Source of the DNA: Pseudorhodobacter antarcticus
GTDB taxonomy: Bacteria > Pseudomonadota > Alphaproteobacteria > Rhodobacterales > Rhodobacteraceae
Assembly (NCBI GenBank): GCA_945871285.1
Contig: CAMBWO010000009.1
Coordinates: 1 to 33,551, forward strand
Direction: 5' to 3'
Length of the DNA: 33,551 nucleotides
The position numbers and the translations under genes are program-made. Below are positions 25,291 to 33,511 of this stretch, piece by piece. Numbering within the stretch: the first letter of the stretch is position 1; every line of letters starts with the position of its first letter. Below the pieces are notes generated by a model. It saw nothing but the letters and a program-made list of their open reading frames with translations, made no database searches and was not told the origin of the DNA.

Positions 25291-26286
25291 CTATTCGTTG
25301 CGGATTCTGGGGTCGAGGAGGGGATAGACGAACTCCATCAACACCATGAGAGTGGCAACCGCCCCGGTGATGAACAGCACGATGCCATAGATGACCGGGA
25401 AATCGTTTGACCGGATTGCGTTGTTCAGCGCCTGCCCGATGCCGGGCAGGCCAAACAGCCCCTCGACCACGATGGCCGAGGTGACGACCGTGCCCAGCGC
25501 CAAAGCCAGCGCCGTGGCCTGTGGCAGCAGCGTGTTGCGCAGGTAGTAATCGCGAAAGATGGCGCCTGCGCCCAGCCCCTTGTGCTCGGCAAAGTTCACA
25601 TAGTCCTCGCCCTGAATGGTGATGCCCATGCCCCGCATCGACAAGACCCACCCCCCAACCGACCCCAGGATCAGCGATAGCGCCGGCAGGACCTGATGTT
25701 TCAGGACGTCCAGCATGAATGTCCAGGACCCGTCCGGCACGACCCCGATGGAATAAGACCCGCCCAGTGGCAGCAACTTCATCCGGAACCCCAGAAAGAA
25801 CAGCAGCAGGACGCCCATGATGACCGGTGGCACGCCGGTCAGCAGCACAAAAGGCGTTGCAAAAGCACGAACCCAGCCCGGCGCCTTGGGCCAGGCCGAC
25901 AATGCCCCCAGAAGGTTGCCGATCAAAAAGCTGATGATCGTCGTCACCAAGAGCAGCGACAGTGTCCACGGAATGGCCTGCATGATCACATCCGTCACCG
26001 TCATCGGATAGCGGTTCAGCGAGAAGCCAAAATCCAGTTTGAAGATGCTGACGATGTAATCCTGGTATTGGTCCCACAGCGGGCGGTCCAGACCGAACTG
26101 CTTGGTGTAGGATTCGATGATCTTTTCCAGATCGGTGGGGGAAAACCCGCCCGTTCGGGCCAGTTCGGCAAAGCGTTCGCGAATGGCATTGGTCTCGGAC
26201 ATGCGCGGGATGAAGAACACGATGGTCGAAGCCGACCAGATGACAAGCGCAAGGAATAGCAGGCGTCGGATGACCAACCGCAGCAT
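25291..26286 (-). CDS. Peptide-type ABC transporter permease 1 (DppB-like)
   Basis: This 331-aa permease begins MLRLVIRRLLFLALVIWSAST, the usual DppB N-terminal helix. It has about six membrane segments and an EAA loop (NFAEHKGLGAGAIFRDYYLRN). The N-terminal periplasmic segment contains QFGLDRPLWDQYQDY, typical of this family. It is the first permease after the binding-protein gene, separated from it by 76 bp containing a strong hairpin. Confidence 0.93.
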   Translation of the reverse strand: MLRLVIRRLLFLALVIWSASTIVFFIPRMSETNAIRERFAELARTGGFSPTDLEKIIESYTKQFGLDRPLWDQYQDYIVSIFKLDFGFSLNRYPMTVTDVIMQAIPWTLSLLLVTTIISFLIGNLLGALSAWPKAPGWVRAFATPFVLLTGVPPVIMGVLLLFFLGFRMKLLPLGGSYSIGVVPDGSWTFMLDVLKHQVLPALSLILGSVGGWVLSMRGMGITIQGEDYVNFAEHKGLGAGAIFRDYYLRNTLLPQATALALALGTVVTSAIVVEGLFGLPGIGQALNNAIRSNDFPVIYGIVLFITGAVATLMVLMEFVYPLLDPRIRNE

Positions 26287-26316
26287 TACGGATCTCTTTC
26301 AACTTGAGGGCGTGGT

Positions 26317-26347
26317 CCAAGGGCGCGCGACGGGCGCGCGCCCTTGG
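26317..26347. other. Strong stem-loop between binding protein and permease genes
   Basis: CCAAGGGCGCGCG, 5-nt loop, CGCGCGCCCTTGG: a perfect 13-bp GC-rich stem, 16 bp downstream of the binding-protein stop codon. No T-run follows on the minus strand. Such hairpins between binding-protein and permease genes commonly stabilise the upstream message or stop part of the transcripts, giving more binding protein than permease. This role is inferred. Confidence 0.65.
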
Positions 26348-26362
26348 CTGAAACAGCCCAGA

Positions 26363-28180
26363 TCAGGCCTTTTTCAGGGCGCTGACGACCAGAAGGCCGG
26401 TTTGCGCCCAGAACGCGCCATTGGTCCCCGAGGCCAGATTGGCGGTGGTCGGCCAGTTGGTCCAGTAGGTCTGGTTATAGGCGATGCGGTGCAGCCACTG
26501 GATGACCGGCACGTCGATCTGGTCCGTCCAGTAAATCTCCAGCGCCTTGACGGCATTGGCATGGAAAGCCGGATCGTCCGAGGCGAGCGGGGCCATCGCA
26601 TCAAGCGCCGCATCGTAATCGGGGTTCTTGTAGCGAGAGAACCGGTTGTTGCCCGCCGAGGTGCCGATCGATTCCGAAAAGCGGCCATGGAACAGTTCGA
26701 ACGCGGCATAGGGGTCCTTCAGGCTGGCCCCATGGCCAAACATGTACAGGCCCGGCGCACCGTCTGCCATGTTCTGATAGGCGTTTGTGCCAAAGTTGAC
26801 GGCCGCATCAAAGCCCGCAGCCAGCAGGAACTCGACCAGGATCGGCACGATGTCGCTGTGGATGCCTTCAAAACCGTGGATGGTGCAATCGACCGTCGCC
26901 CCGTCCTTTTCCCACAGTCCGTCGCCGTTCTTGGCAAAACCGGCTTCGGTCATCAGGGCCGCAGAGGCGTCGACGTCAAACAGACCCGGCTTCAGCTTTT
27001 CTTCCAGCGCCTTGACTTCGGGGCTGTCCACAAAGGCTTGAAGGCCCGGATACAAGGGGAAGGGATAGATCGTGGCGATCTTGGCCCCTTCGTACAGGAT
27101 GTCGTTGATGATGTCGCGGTTGATGGACAGGCTGATGGCGCGGCGCACACGGGCGTCATTGTAGGGCGCAAGCTGGGTATTCATCCACAGCGAGTTCGGC
27201 CACCAGTCCAGATAGCCATAGGGCGATTCGCTGCCGGTATGGGTGGTGATCTTGTCGTTCTGCGCCAGAATGTTGCCGATGACCGACGACCGCATGTCCA
27301 ACGCCGAGTCCATCTCGTTGTTGACGATGCGCTGTGCGATGGTGTCCATGTTCTGGCCCACCTGGCCGCCAAGGTTGGACATGATGATGCGCTTGACTGC
27401 CGGAAGTTCCATCAGACCCGCCTCGACGGCCCACCAGGTCTCCCGCAGATTGTAGATCTTTTGCGACGAGTTCCAGGCAACCAGATCGTAAGGCCCGGAA
27501 TGCGGCATTTCAACACCGCCGGCATAGGCGTTGACATCGGCCTGGCCTTCCAGCGCGTGGGCCGGAACAATCGGGATGCCCGTGTCGAACTTTTCGCACA
27601 ACACTTCGAATTTGAAGCGCGGGGCAGGGATCTTGAACTTCACATCCACGGTCAGGTCGTCGACCATGGTGACGGTGTCCACGAACTGCACGAAGGCGGC
27701 GTGGTAGGGCAGTTTGTCATTGCTCAACTGGCCGTTGAAGGTAAAGACCACGTCCTTGGCCGTCACGGCGACACCGTCGCTCCACTTGGCCAGCGGGTTG
27801 ATCTTGATCTGCAACGAGGTAAAATCGGGTGCGGTGTAGTCCATGCTGGAGGCGAGCCAGGGAATATAGTCATCCTTGAAAATGCCGAAATACATCAGCG
27901 GTTCCCACATGAAGACGTTGCCTTCCTGGTGGGTATAGCCGGGCACGGCCCAGGGGTTGGTCACCCCGACCGGCGAGGTCATCGACCAGCCCAGCACCAG
28001 TTGCGCATCACGCGGCAGGTCTGCCAGTGGTGTGGCGGGGACAATCTCGGTCGCGGCGTCCTGTGCAAAGGCCGCCATCGGCAGGCTTCCTGCGGCCAAC
28101 GCCCCTGCGGCGGCCGTCATCATGAACTGCCGACGGTGCATCATGAACACCGACGGCGGCACTCGGTTCTTATCTGACAT
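26363..28180 (-). CDS. Extracytoplasmic solute-binding protein, SBP_bac_5 family
   Basis: This 605-aa protein starts MSDKNRVPPSVFMMHRRQF at ATG 28180 (GGAGGACAAGAGA upstream). A twin-arginine-like HRRQFMMTAAAGAL signal (about residues 20-45) precedes the mature protein, with cleavage near AFAQ-DAA. The domain is the large peptide-binding type (family 5), with segments such as LAKWSDGVAVTAKDVVFTF and RRAISLSINRDIINDI. This family binds peptides but also oligosaccharides and sugar acids. The sugar-acid genes downstream suggest a uronate-containing or aldonate ligand. It is the first gene of the long operon. Confidence 0.92.
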   Translation of the reverse strand: MSDKNRVPPSVFMMHRRQFMMTAAAGALAAGSLPMAAFAQDAATEIVPATPLADLPRDAQLVLGWSMTSPVGVTNPWAVPGYTHQEGNVFMWEPLMYFGIFKDDYIPWLASSMDYTAPDFTSLQIKINPLAKWSDGVAVTAKDVVFTFNGQLSNDKLPYHAAFVQFVDTVTMVDDLTVDVKFKIPAPRFKFEVLCEKFDTGIPIVPAHALEGQADVNAYAGGVEMPHSGPYDLVAWNSSQKIYNLRETWWAVEAGLMELPAVKRIIMSNLGGQVGQNMDTIAQRIVNNEMDSALDMRSSVIGNILAQNDKITTHTGSESPYGYLDWWPNSLWMNTQLAPYNDARVRRAISLSINRDIINDILYEGAKIATIYPFPLYPGLQAFVDSPEVKALEEKLKPGLFDVDASAALMTEAGFAKNGDGLWEKDGATVDCTIHGFEGIHSDIVPILVEFLLAAGFDAAVNFGTNAYQNMADGAPGLYMFGHGASLKDPYAAFELFHGRFSESIGTSAGNNRFSRYKNPDYDAALDAMAPLASDDPAFHANAVKALEIYWTDQIDVPVIQWLHRIAYNQTYWTNWPTTANLASGTNGAFWAQTGLLVVSALKKA

Positions 28181-28728
28181 TCTCTTGTCCTCCCAGACAA
28201 TCTTGGTCGACTGCAATTCCGTTTTTGTTTTTGGCCTGCTTGGGCAAGCGGTCGTTTCCTTTGCCATCGTGCTGCGCAGGTTTGTCCCGCGTTCCGGTTC
28301 ACCAGGGCAGACGTGCGCCAGAAGGCTCCAGCACGCTGAAGCGACCCTAACAGTAAGTTACACAATGATTTTCCTCTTGGGGGGATGTCAGCACGCCAAA
28401 ACTGGCCTGTCAATATTGATCTGTCGGGGTCGCTTGATTTCATCGTTTGCGCTAACTTAATAGCGGCCCCCGCGATTTGATGACGCTTTGGAATGAGAGT
28501 GCGGATGGCAGGCAATCCCCTGGAAACGGACGAACGGTCGCCACGCCGCTTTTTGAAGGGGCGTGCCGCGCAACGGCGTCGAATCGCCAACGGTCTTTCT
28601 CGCATTTTCATCCGCCGCTCGGGTCGGACGTGTCGCGCCGGCCCCCTTGACCCAAAAACTTTGCCCCAGGTGCGCAAAACTGGATATATCAAATCAAGTT
28701 GGTGGGTGTGACTGGGAAAGGCTGCGCA
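28181..28728. promoter_or_regulatory. Divergent control region, transporter operon / uxuA
   Basis: This 548-bp gap contains no convincing gene; the long minus-strand frame crossing it is a shadow of uxuA. The middle (about 28350-28460) is visibly richer in A/T than its surroundings and holds the promoter and palindrome listed separately. A second AT-rich patch containing GATATATC lies near 28680-28695, close to the uxuA start. Both are reasonable regulator targets, but no regulator gene is present in the window. Confidence 0.5.
28385..28419 (-). promoter_or_regulatory. Candidate promoter and operator of the transporter operon
   Basis: On the minus strand TTGACA (28413-28408) is followed by 17 bp and TGACAT (28390-28385, three of six matches to TATAAT). 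The perfect palindrome TCAATATTGA (28410-28419) overlaps the -35 element, a position suited to a repressor. It lies about 205 nt upstream of the binding-protein start. Sequence-only prediction. Confidence 0.35.
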
Positions 28729-29949
28729 ATGAGACAGACTTGGCGATGGTTTGGGCCCAAGGATCTGGCTTCGGTCGATGACATGCTGCAGGTGGGGGTG
28801 CAGGGTGTGGTGACGGCGCTGCACCATGTGCCAACGGGCGCGGTCTGGACAGCGCAAGAAATTGCGGCGCGTCAGGGCCTGCTGGCGCGCATGACGGATG
28901 GTGCGGCGTCTAACCTGCGGTGGGAGGTGGTCGAAAGCCTGCCAGTGTCCGAAGAGATCAAAAAGCAAAAGGGCAACTGGCGCGACCACGTTGCGAACTG
29001 GAAAACCAGTCTGACGAACCTTTCCCGCGCCGGACTTGACGTGATTTGCTATAACTTCATGCCAGTGTTGGACTGGACCCGCACCGATCTGCGCTGGCGC
29101 CTGCCCAATGGCGCCACGTGCATGCGGTTCGACATCATCGACTTTGCCGCCTTCGATATCCACATCCTCGCCCGCCCCGGCGCCGCCGCCGATTTCCCGC
29201 CAGCGGTGGTTGAGGCGGCTGCCGAACGTCACCGCGGCATGGATGACGCTGCCCGCAAGGACCTGGCCGCAAATGTGGCCTTTGGCCTGCCGGGCGCAGC
29301 CGAGACCATGTCCCTCGCCGATGTCCGTGCTCATCTTGCCGAGTATGACGCAATCTCTGCCGAAACCCTGCGCCGCCACCTGATCGACTTTCTGGCCGAG
29401 GTCACGCCCTTGGCGCAAGATTTGGGGATGCGGCTGTGCTGCCATCCCGACGACCCGCCTTTCCCGCTGTTGGGGTTGCCGCGCATCATGTCGACCGAGG
29501 CAGATTTTCAGACGGTGCTGGATGCTGTCGACCTGCCCGCCAATGGCGTGACCTTTTGCACAGGGTCCTTTGGCGCACGGGCCGACAATGACCTGCCCGC
29601 CATGATGCGCCGGCTTGGCCCTCGTGTGCATTTTGTCCATCTGCGCAATGTTCGCCGCGAGGGGGACACCCTGCGTGACAGTTTTCACGAGGCCGAACAC
29701 CTGACCGGGAATACCGACATGGTCGCCGTGATCGCCGCGATCCTTGCCGAAGAACGGCGTCGCCGGGCCAAGGGGCGGGCCGATTGGAACTTGCCGTTCC
29801 GCCCCGATCACGGCCAGGACATTCTGGATGACCTCGGCCGTCGCGGCCAACCCGGGTATCCTACCATCGGGCGGCTGAAGGGCCTGGCCGAACTGCGGGG
29901 AATCATGACGGCGCTGGACCATCCCATGGTCACGGTCGCACCGATGTGA
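28729..29949 (+). CDS. uxuA: Mannonate dehydratase UxuA
   Basis: This 406-aa protein begins MRQTWRWFGPKD at ATG 28729, the characteristic UxuA start (the family has M-x-QTWRWYGP); AAAGG lies upstream, and the GTG at 28699 is less likely. All metal ligands are present: His in CCHPDDPPFP, Cys in TFCTGSFGAR, His in VHFVHLRNV and Asp in FRPDHGQD. The length equals the usual ~400 aa. It converts D-mannonate to 2-keto-3-deoxygluconate in glucuronate breakdown. It is transcribed alone, away from the transporter operon, and ends 20 bp from the convergent COG0523 GTPase gene. Secure. Confidence 0.95.
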   Translation: MRQTWRWFGPKDLASVDDMLQVGVQGVVTALHHVPTGAVWTAQEIAARQGLLARMTDGAASNLRWEVVESLPVSEEIKKQKGNWRDHVANWKTSLTNLSRAGLDVICYNFMPVLDWTRTDLRWRLPNGATCMRFDIIDFAAFDIHILARPGAAADFPPAVVEAAAERHRGMDDAARKDLAANVAFGLPGAAETMSLADVRAHLAEYDAISAETLRRHLIDFLAEVTPLAQDLGMRLCCHPDDPPFPLLGLPRIMSTEADFQTVLDAVDLPANGVTFCTGSFGARADNDLPAMMRRLGPRVHFVHLRNVRREGDTLRDSFHEAEHLTGNTDMVAVIAAILAEERRRRAKGRADWNLPFRPDHGQDILDDLGRRGQPGYPTIGRLKGLAELRGIMTALDHPMVTVAPM

Positions 29950-29969
29950 CCAATGACTTGACGGCACAT

Positions 29970-30926
29970 TCAAGCCAGAAACCGAGCCAGTGAGGCCTGC
30001 AAGGTTGGTTCATCGGGGGCGTCGCCGATCACGGCCAGAATGTCATCGGCCCCCAGGCCATCGGGCAGCATTTCGGGGGGTTGGACGGTATGGCGGACGG
30101 TCTGAATCAATAGCCGCCCGGCCGGGGTCCGCACCACGCCCTTCAGCCGGATCAACCTGTTGCCATGCGCATGCAACAGCGCAGACAGCCACAACGAAAG
30201 GCTCGCCCAGTCTGCGCCCCTGGGAATGGGCAGTGTGACCGCTGTCACGGCACGCGTGGCCTGCGCCAGCGGCAAGGGTGCGGCTTTCAGGGCCGGAAGG
30301 GGCACCGTAACCCCGGCCACGGCCGCAGACAGCGTCGCTATCGGGTTCAAATCGGCAAGGGTCGCGGCAAGGCGGGCCGTCGCACCGGGCGTCGCCGCAT
30401 CGGTCTTGGCCAGGATCAGTGCGGTCGCGGCCCGTATCTGACAGATTGCCAGGTCACCCGAGGCCAATTCAGAGGCACCGTTCACCGCGTCGACCAAAAC
30501 TGTGGTGCCGATCAGGCGGAAATGGCGGGCCAGAACCGGGTCGTCCGAAAGAGTTGCGATAATCGCGGCCGGATCGGCAAGACCGCTGGTCTCAAGGATG
30601 ATCTCGGGGACCGTCTCACCGGCGCTGCGCCGGTTCGCAAGCTGGCGCAAAGCTGCAATCAACTCTGTCCGACCCTCACAAGAGGCGCATCCCCCCGCCA
30701 ATACGGTCAGCCCATGCGCCTGTGACAGCATGGCGTCGTCAACCGCAATCCCTGCAGCCTCATTCACAATGACATGGGCGCGCAAACCGCAGCGCAGCTG
30801 GTGGCGCAGCCAGGTCGTCTTGCCGGCGCCCAGCCAGCCGCCCAATACGGTTACAGGCAAGCGATTGTCGATCGTGCTAGCAAGGGGTCGAACCCTCGGC
30901 CCGCAAGTCGATCGACTGTCGGCCAA
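29970..30926 (-). CDS. COG0523 (CobW/YjiA-like) metallochaperone-type GTPase
   Basis: This protein of up to 318 aa has the G1 loop GGWLGAGKTT near residues 29-38 (from the 30926 start), a Walker B-like region EIILETSGLADP, and a G4-like LAKTDAA. COG0523 GTPases usually carry a metal-binding Cys-x-Cys-Cys after the G2 region; here the motif reads GGCASCEG, i.e. Cys-x-x-Cys. The start is uncertain. The in-frame codons near the expected N-terminus are TTG at 30926 or TTG at 30860, while the natural position (before DNRLPVTVLGG) is an ATC at 30872. It overlaps the 98-aa gene, so it is coupled to the hydantoinase operon, perhaps supplying metal to it. Family sure; start and role unsure. Confidence 0.85.
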   Translation of the reverse strand: MADSRSTCGPRVRPLASTIDNRLPVTVLGGWLGAGKTTWLRHQLRCGLRAHVIVNEAAGIAVDDAMLSQAHGLTVLAGGCASCEGRTELIAALRQLANRRSAGETVPEIILETSGLADPAAIIATLSDDPVLARHFRLIGTTVLVDAVNGASELASGDLAICQIRAATALILAKTDAATPGATARLAATLADLNPIATLSAAVAGVTVPLPALKAAPLPLAQATRAVTAVTLPIPRGADWASLSLWLSALLHAHGNRLIRLKGVVRTPAGRLLIQTVRHTVQPPEMLPDGLGADDILAVIGDAPDEPTLQASLARFLA

Positions 30927-31147
30927 AGCTCGGCCGGGTCGGTCACGATCACGCTGGCCCCTGACAGGGTGGACAGGATCAGCCCATCGGTCACCCCGTC
31001 ATCATGCGCGGCCATCCCGTAAGGGCGCAGCACCCGCGCCAGCACCTGCGCCCGGCGGACGCGGGCGCGCAGGCGGTCATGCGGGGTGTCCAGCCTTGCG
31101 TCGGTCCAGTGCCCCGTGCGGGCCGGAAAGCCGCAGGCGTTGCACAT
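30851..31147 (-). CDS. 98-aa protein of unknown function with N-terminal CxxC
   Basis: The protein starts [17 protein letters not shown], with a Cys-Asn-Ala-Cys pair at residues 2-5. An Arg-rich helical stretch follows (LRARVRRAQVLARVLRPYG), then GLILSTLSGASVIVTDPAELW and GRGFDPLLARS. The ATG at 31147 overlaps the stop of the deacetylase-like gene by one base (TGATG), strong support that it is a real co-translated gene. I do not know a named family. It sits before the COG0523 GTPase, and both carry CxxC motifs, so it may take part in metal handling. Confidence 0.7.
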   Translation of the reverse strand: MCNACGFPARTGHWTDARLDTPHDRLRARVRRAQVLARVLRPYGMAAHDDGVTDGLILSTLSGASVIVTDPAELWPTVDRLAGRGFDPLLARSTIACL

Positions 31148-32049
31148 CAGATCACCTCGGGTCGTGCCGCGCCGGCAAAGGGGAAACGGCTGCGGAAATC
31201 GCGGGCGATATCCTCGAACGGCAGCCATTCAACACCAGAGTGTTTCGAGATGTATTCGATCAGCCGTTCCAGCATCAAGAGAACTTGCGGGCGGCCTGCA
31301 ACATCGGGGTGGATGGTGAAGGCGAACACGGCATAGTCCATCTCGCGGTAGACCCAGTCGAACTGGTCACGCCACATCTCCTCGATGTCACGCGGGTTGA
31401 CAAAGCCATGGCTGTTGGGCGCCTTTTTCATGAACATCATCGGCGGCAGGTCATCGACATACCAGTTGGCGGCAATATCGACGAGGTCAATCTCGCGGCC
31501 ATGTTTCAAGGGGTGCATCCAGTCGGCGGCGGTCTTGGAATAGTCGATGGTGTTCCAGCTGTCGCCGACGCGGGCATAAAACGGCTGGAAATCACGGTAG
31601 CCTTGGGAATGGTCATATTCAAAACCATGCTTCAGCAGCAGCGCGGCCGTGGAGTTCGACATCTCCCACCAGGGTGCCACATAGCCGCGGGGGGCTTTGC
31701 CGGTCAGATACTTGATCAGTTCGATGGATTTGACCAGCACATCCTCTTCCTGCGTCGGCGTCATGGCGATGGGGTTTTCGTGCAGATAGCCGTGTGCGCC
31801 AACCTCGTGGCCATCCTTGACGATCATCTCCATTTCCTTGGGGAAGGTTTCAAGGCTGTGGCCCGAGATGAAAAAGCTGGTTTTCAGATCGTATTTCTTG
31901 AACATCCGCAACAGGCGGGGAATCCCCACCTCGGTCGCATAGATGCCGCGCTGAATGTCAGAGGGGCTGTCGCCGCCGCCATAGCTGCCGATCCAGCCAG
32001 CGACCGAGTCGATGTCGGTGCCAAAAGCGCACATGATCTTTTTGGGCAT
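31147..32049 (-). CDS. Polysaccharide deacetylase-family hydrolase
   Basis: This 300-aa protein starts [19 protein letters not shown] at ATG 32049, 4 nt after the hydantoinase stop. It has the NodB-type fold. The first metal-site Asp lies in FGTDIDS, a His pair lies in [13 protein letters not shown], and [11 protein letters not shown] near the C-terminus holds another catalytic His. It resembles the branch that contains cofactor-independent allantoinases (PuuE) and other amidohydrolases acting on small cyclic amides rather than chitin. Next to a hydantoinase this is a plausible role. No signal peptide is seen. Family sure, substrate open. Confidence 0.88.
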   Translation of the reverse strand: MPKKIMCAFGTDIDSVAGWIGSYGGGDSPSDIQRGIYATEVGIPRLLRMFKKYDLKTSFFISGHSLETFPKEMEMIVKDGHEVGAHGYLHENPIAMTPTQEEDVLVKSIELIKYLTGKAPRGYVAPWWEMSNSTAALLLKHGFEYDHSQGYRDFQPFYARVGDSWNTIDYSKTAADWMHPLKHGREIDLVDIAANWYVDDLPPMMFMKKAPNSHGFVNPRDIEEMWRDQFDWVYREMDYAVFAFTIHPDVAGRPQVLLMLERLIEYISKHSGVEWLPFEDIARDFRSRFPFAGAARPEVI

Positions 32050-32053
32050 GGGG

Positions 32054-33508
32054 TCACACTCCAATGGGCATAAGGGTTTCGTCGCGCACAACCGGGCGCG
32101 GGGCGATCAGGTCGCGCCATTGCGAATTGGCGCGGGACACGGGCGGGTTGGCGGTGCGCCGCACGTGCTGGCCGTGGCCGGGCTGCGGCGCACCCCCCTT
32201 CGGCCCCCACAGGACGGTGCCCCGTGACAGGGTATAGCGGGGGAGGCCGGTGACGGTAAAGCCTTCGAACACGTTGTAATCAATCGCGGATTTCTGTGTG
32301 GCGGCCGAGATGGTCTTGGTGGCCGAGGGGTCGAACACCACGATGTCGGCATCGGCCCCGACCAGAATGGCGCTCTTCTGGGGATAAATGTTCAGGATCT
32401 GCGCGATGTTGGTCGAGGTGACGGCGACGAACTCGTTCATCGTGATCCGACCCGTCGCGACGCCGTGCGTCCACAAGAGGCTCAGCCGATCCTCCAGCCC
32501 GCCAGTGCCGTTCGGGATCTTGGTGAAATCACCACGGCCCAACTGTTTCTGCTTGGTGGTAAAGGCGCAGTGGTCAGTTGCCACCACCGACAGCGTGCCC
32601 GCCGCAAGACCGGCCCAAAGGCTGTCCTGATGGCGCTTGTCGCGAAAGGGCGGGCTCATCACGCGCTGGGCGGCATGGTTCCAGTCGGGGTTGGCATATT
32701 CGCCCTCGTCCAGCAACAGATGCTGGATCAGCGGTTCGCCCCAGACCCGGGTGCCCGCCTGTTTCCAGCGGCGGATCGCCTCATGCGCCTCTTCGGAGGA
32801 GGTGTGGACGATGTAGACCGGCACTCCCACGGCATCGGCGATCATGATGGCGCGGTTGGTCGCCTCGCCCTCGACCGTGGCGGGGCGGGAATAGGCGTGG
32901 GCTTCGGGGCCGCGATTGCCCTCGGCCAGCAGTTTTTGCTGCAAGCCGGCAATCAGGTCGCCGTTTTCAGCGTGGACGAACGGGATCGCCCCCAATTCGC
33001 GGCAGCGGGTGAAACTTGCGAACATCTGATCATCGTTCACCATCAACGCGCCCTTGTAGGCCATGAAATGCTTGAAGGTGTTCACCCCACGGTCCACGCA
33101 GTCCGCCATCTGCGCCCAGATGTCCCGCGACCAGCCAGTGATCGACATGTGAAAGCCATAGTCGATGCTGGCCTGCCGGGCGGCGCGCTCTTCCCACAAT
33201 GCCAGCGGGCCCAGCAGATCGGTGGAGGAGGATATGATGTGATCCACGATCATCGTTGTCCCGCCCGATGCGGCGGCAAAGGTGCCGCTTTCCCAGGTTT
33301 CGGCGGTCGAGGTGCCCATGAACGGCATTTCCAGATGGGTGTGCGGGTCGATCCCGCCGGGCATGACATAGGCACCGGTCGCGTCAATCACCGTGTCGCC
33401 GGACAGGTCCGCGCCGATGGCGGTGATGATCCCGCCCTCCACCAGCACGTCGGCCTTATAGGTCAAGTCATGGGTGACGACAGTGCCGCCTTTGATGACA
33501 GTGGTCAT
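32054..33508 (-). CDS. hydA: Dihydropyrimidinase / D-hydantoinase
   Basis: This 484-aa amidohydrolase opens dihydropyrimidine or 5-substituted hydantoin rings to N-carbamoyl amino acids. The metal centre is visible: His-x-His in [12 protein letters not shown] (about residues 57-62), the carboxylated bridging Lys in [11 protein letters not shown] (about 150), His in FVHAENGD and His in YIVHTSS, and Asp in VVATDHCAF. Family length is normal. The ATG at 33508 starts [11 protein letters not shown], 3 nt after the stop of an upstream gene cut by the window edge. It is followed by the deacetylase-like gene 4 nt away. Secure. Confidence 0.95.
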   Translation of the reverse strand: MTTVIKGGTVVTHDLTYKADVLVEGGIITAIGADLSGDTVIDATGAYVMPGGIDPHTHLEMPFMGTSTAETWESGTFAAASGGTTMIVDHIISSSTDLLGPLALWEERAARQASIDYGFHMSITGWSRDIWAQMADCVDRGVNTFKHFMAYKGALMVNDDQMFASFTRCRELGAIPFVHAENGDLIAGLQQKLLAEGNRGPEAHAYSRPATVEGEATNRAIMIADAVGVPVYIVHTSSEEAHEAIRRWKQAGTRVWGEPLIQHLLLDEGEYANPDWNHAAQRVMSPPFRDKRHQDSLWAGLAAGTLSVVATDHCAFTTKQKQLGRGDFTKIPNGTGGLEDRLSLLWTHGVATGRITMNEFVAVTSTNIAQILNIYPQKSAILVGADADIVVFDPSATKTISAATQKSAIDYNVFEGFTVTGLPRYTLSRGTVLWGPKGGAPQPGHGQHVRRTANPPVSRANSQWRDLIAPRPVVRDETLMPIGV

Positions 33509-33511
33509 GGC

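Noticed and set aside
26117-28177. 686-aa plus-strand open frame
   Set aside because: Antisense to the solute-binding protein and spans its hairpin gap; no family features.
28647-28680. TTGACC as a -35 element for uxuA
   Set aside because: No acceptable -10 at 16-18 bp spacing.
28141-29973. 610-aa minus-strand open frame across the uxuA gene and the control region
   Set aside because: Antisense to canonical uxuA; the sequence has no domain and reads as a shadow.
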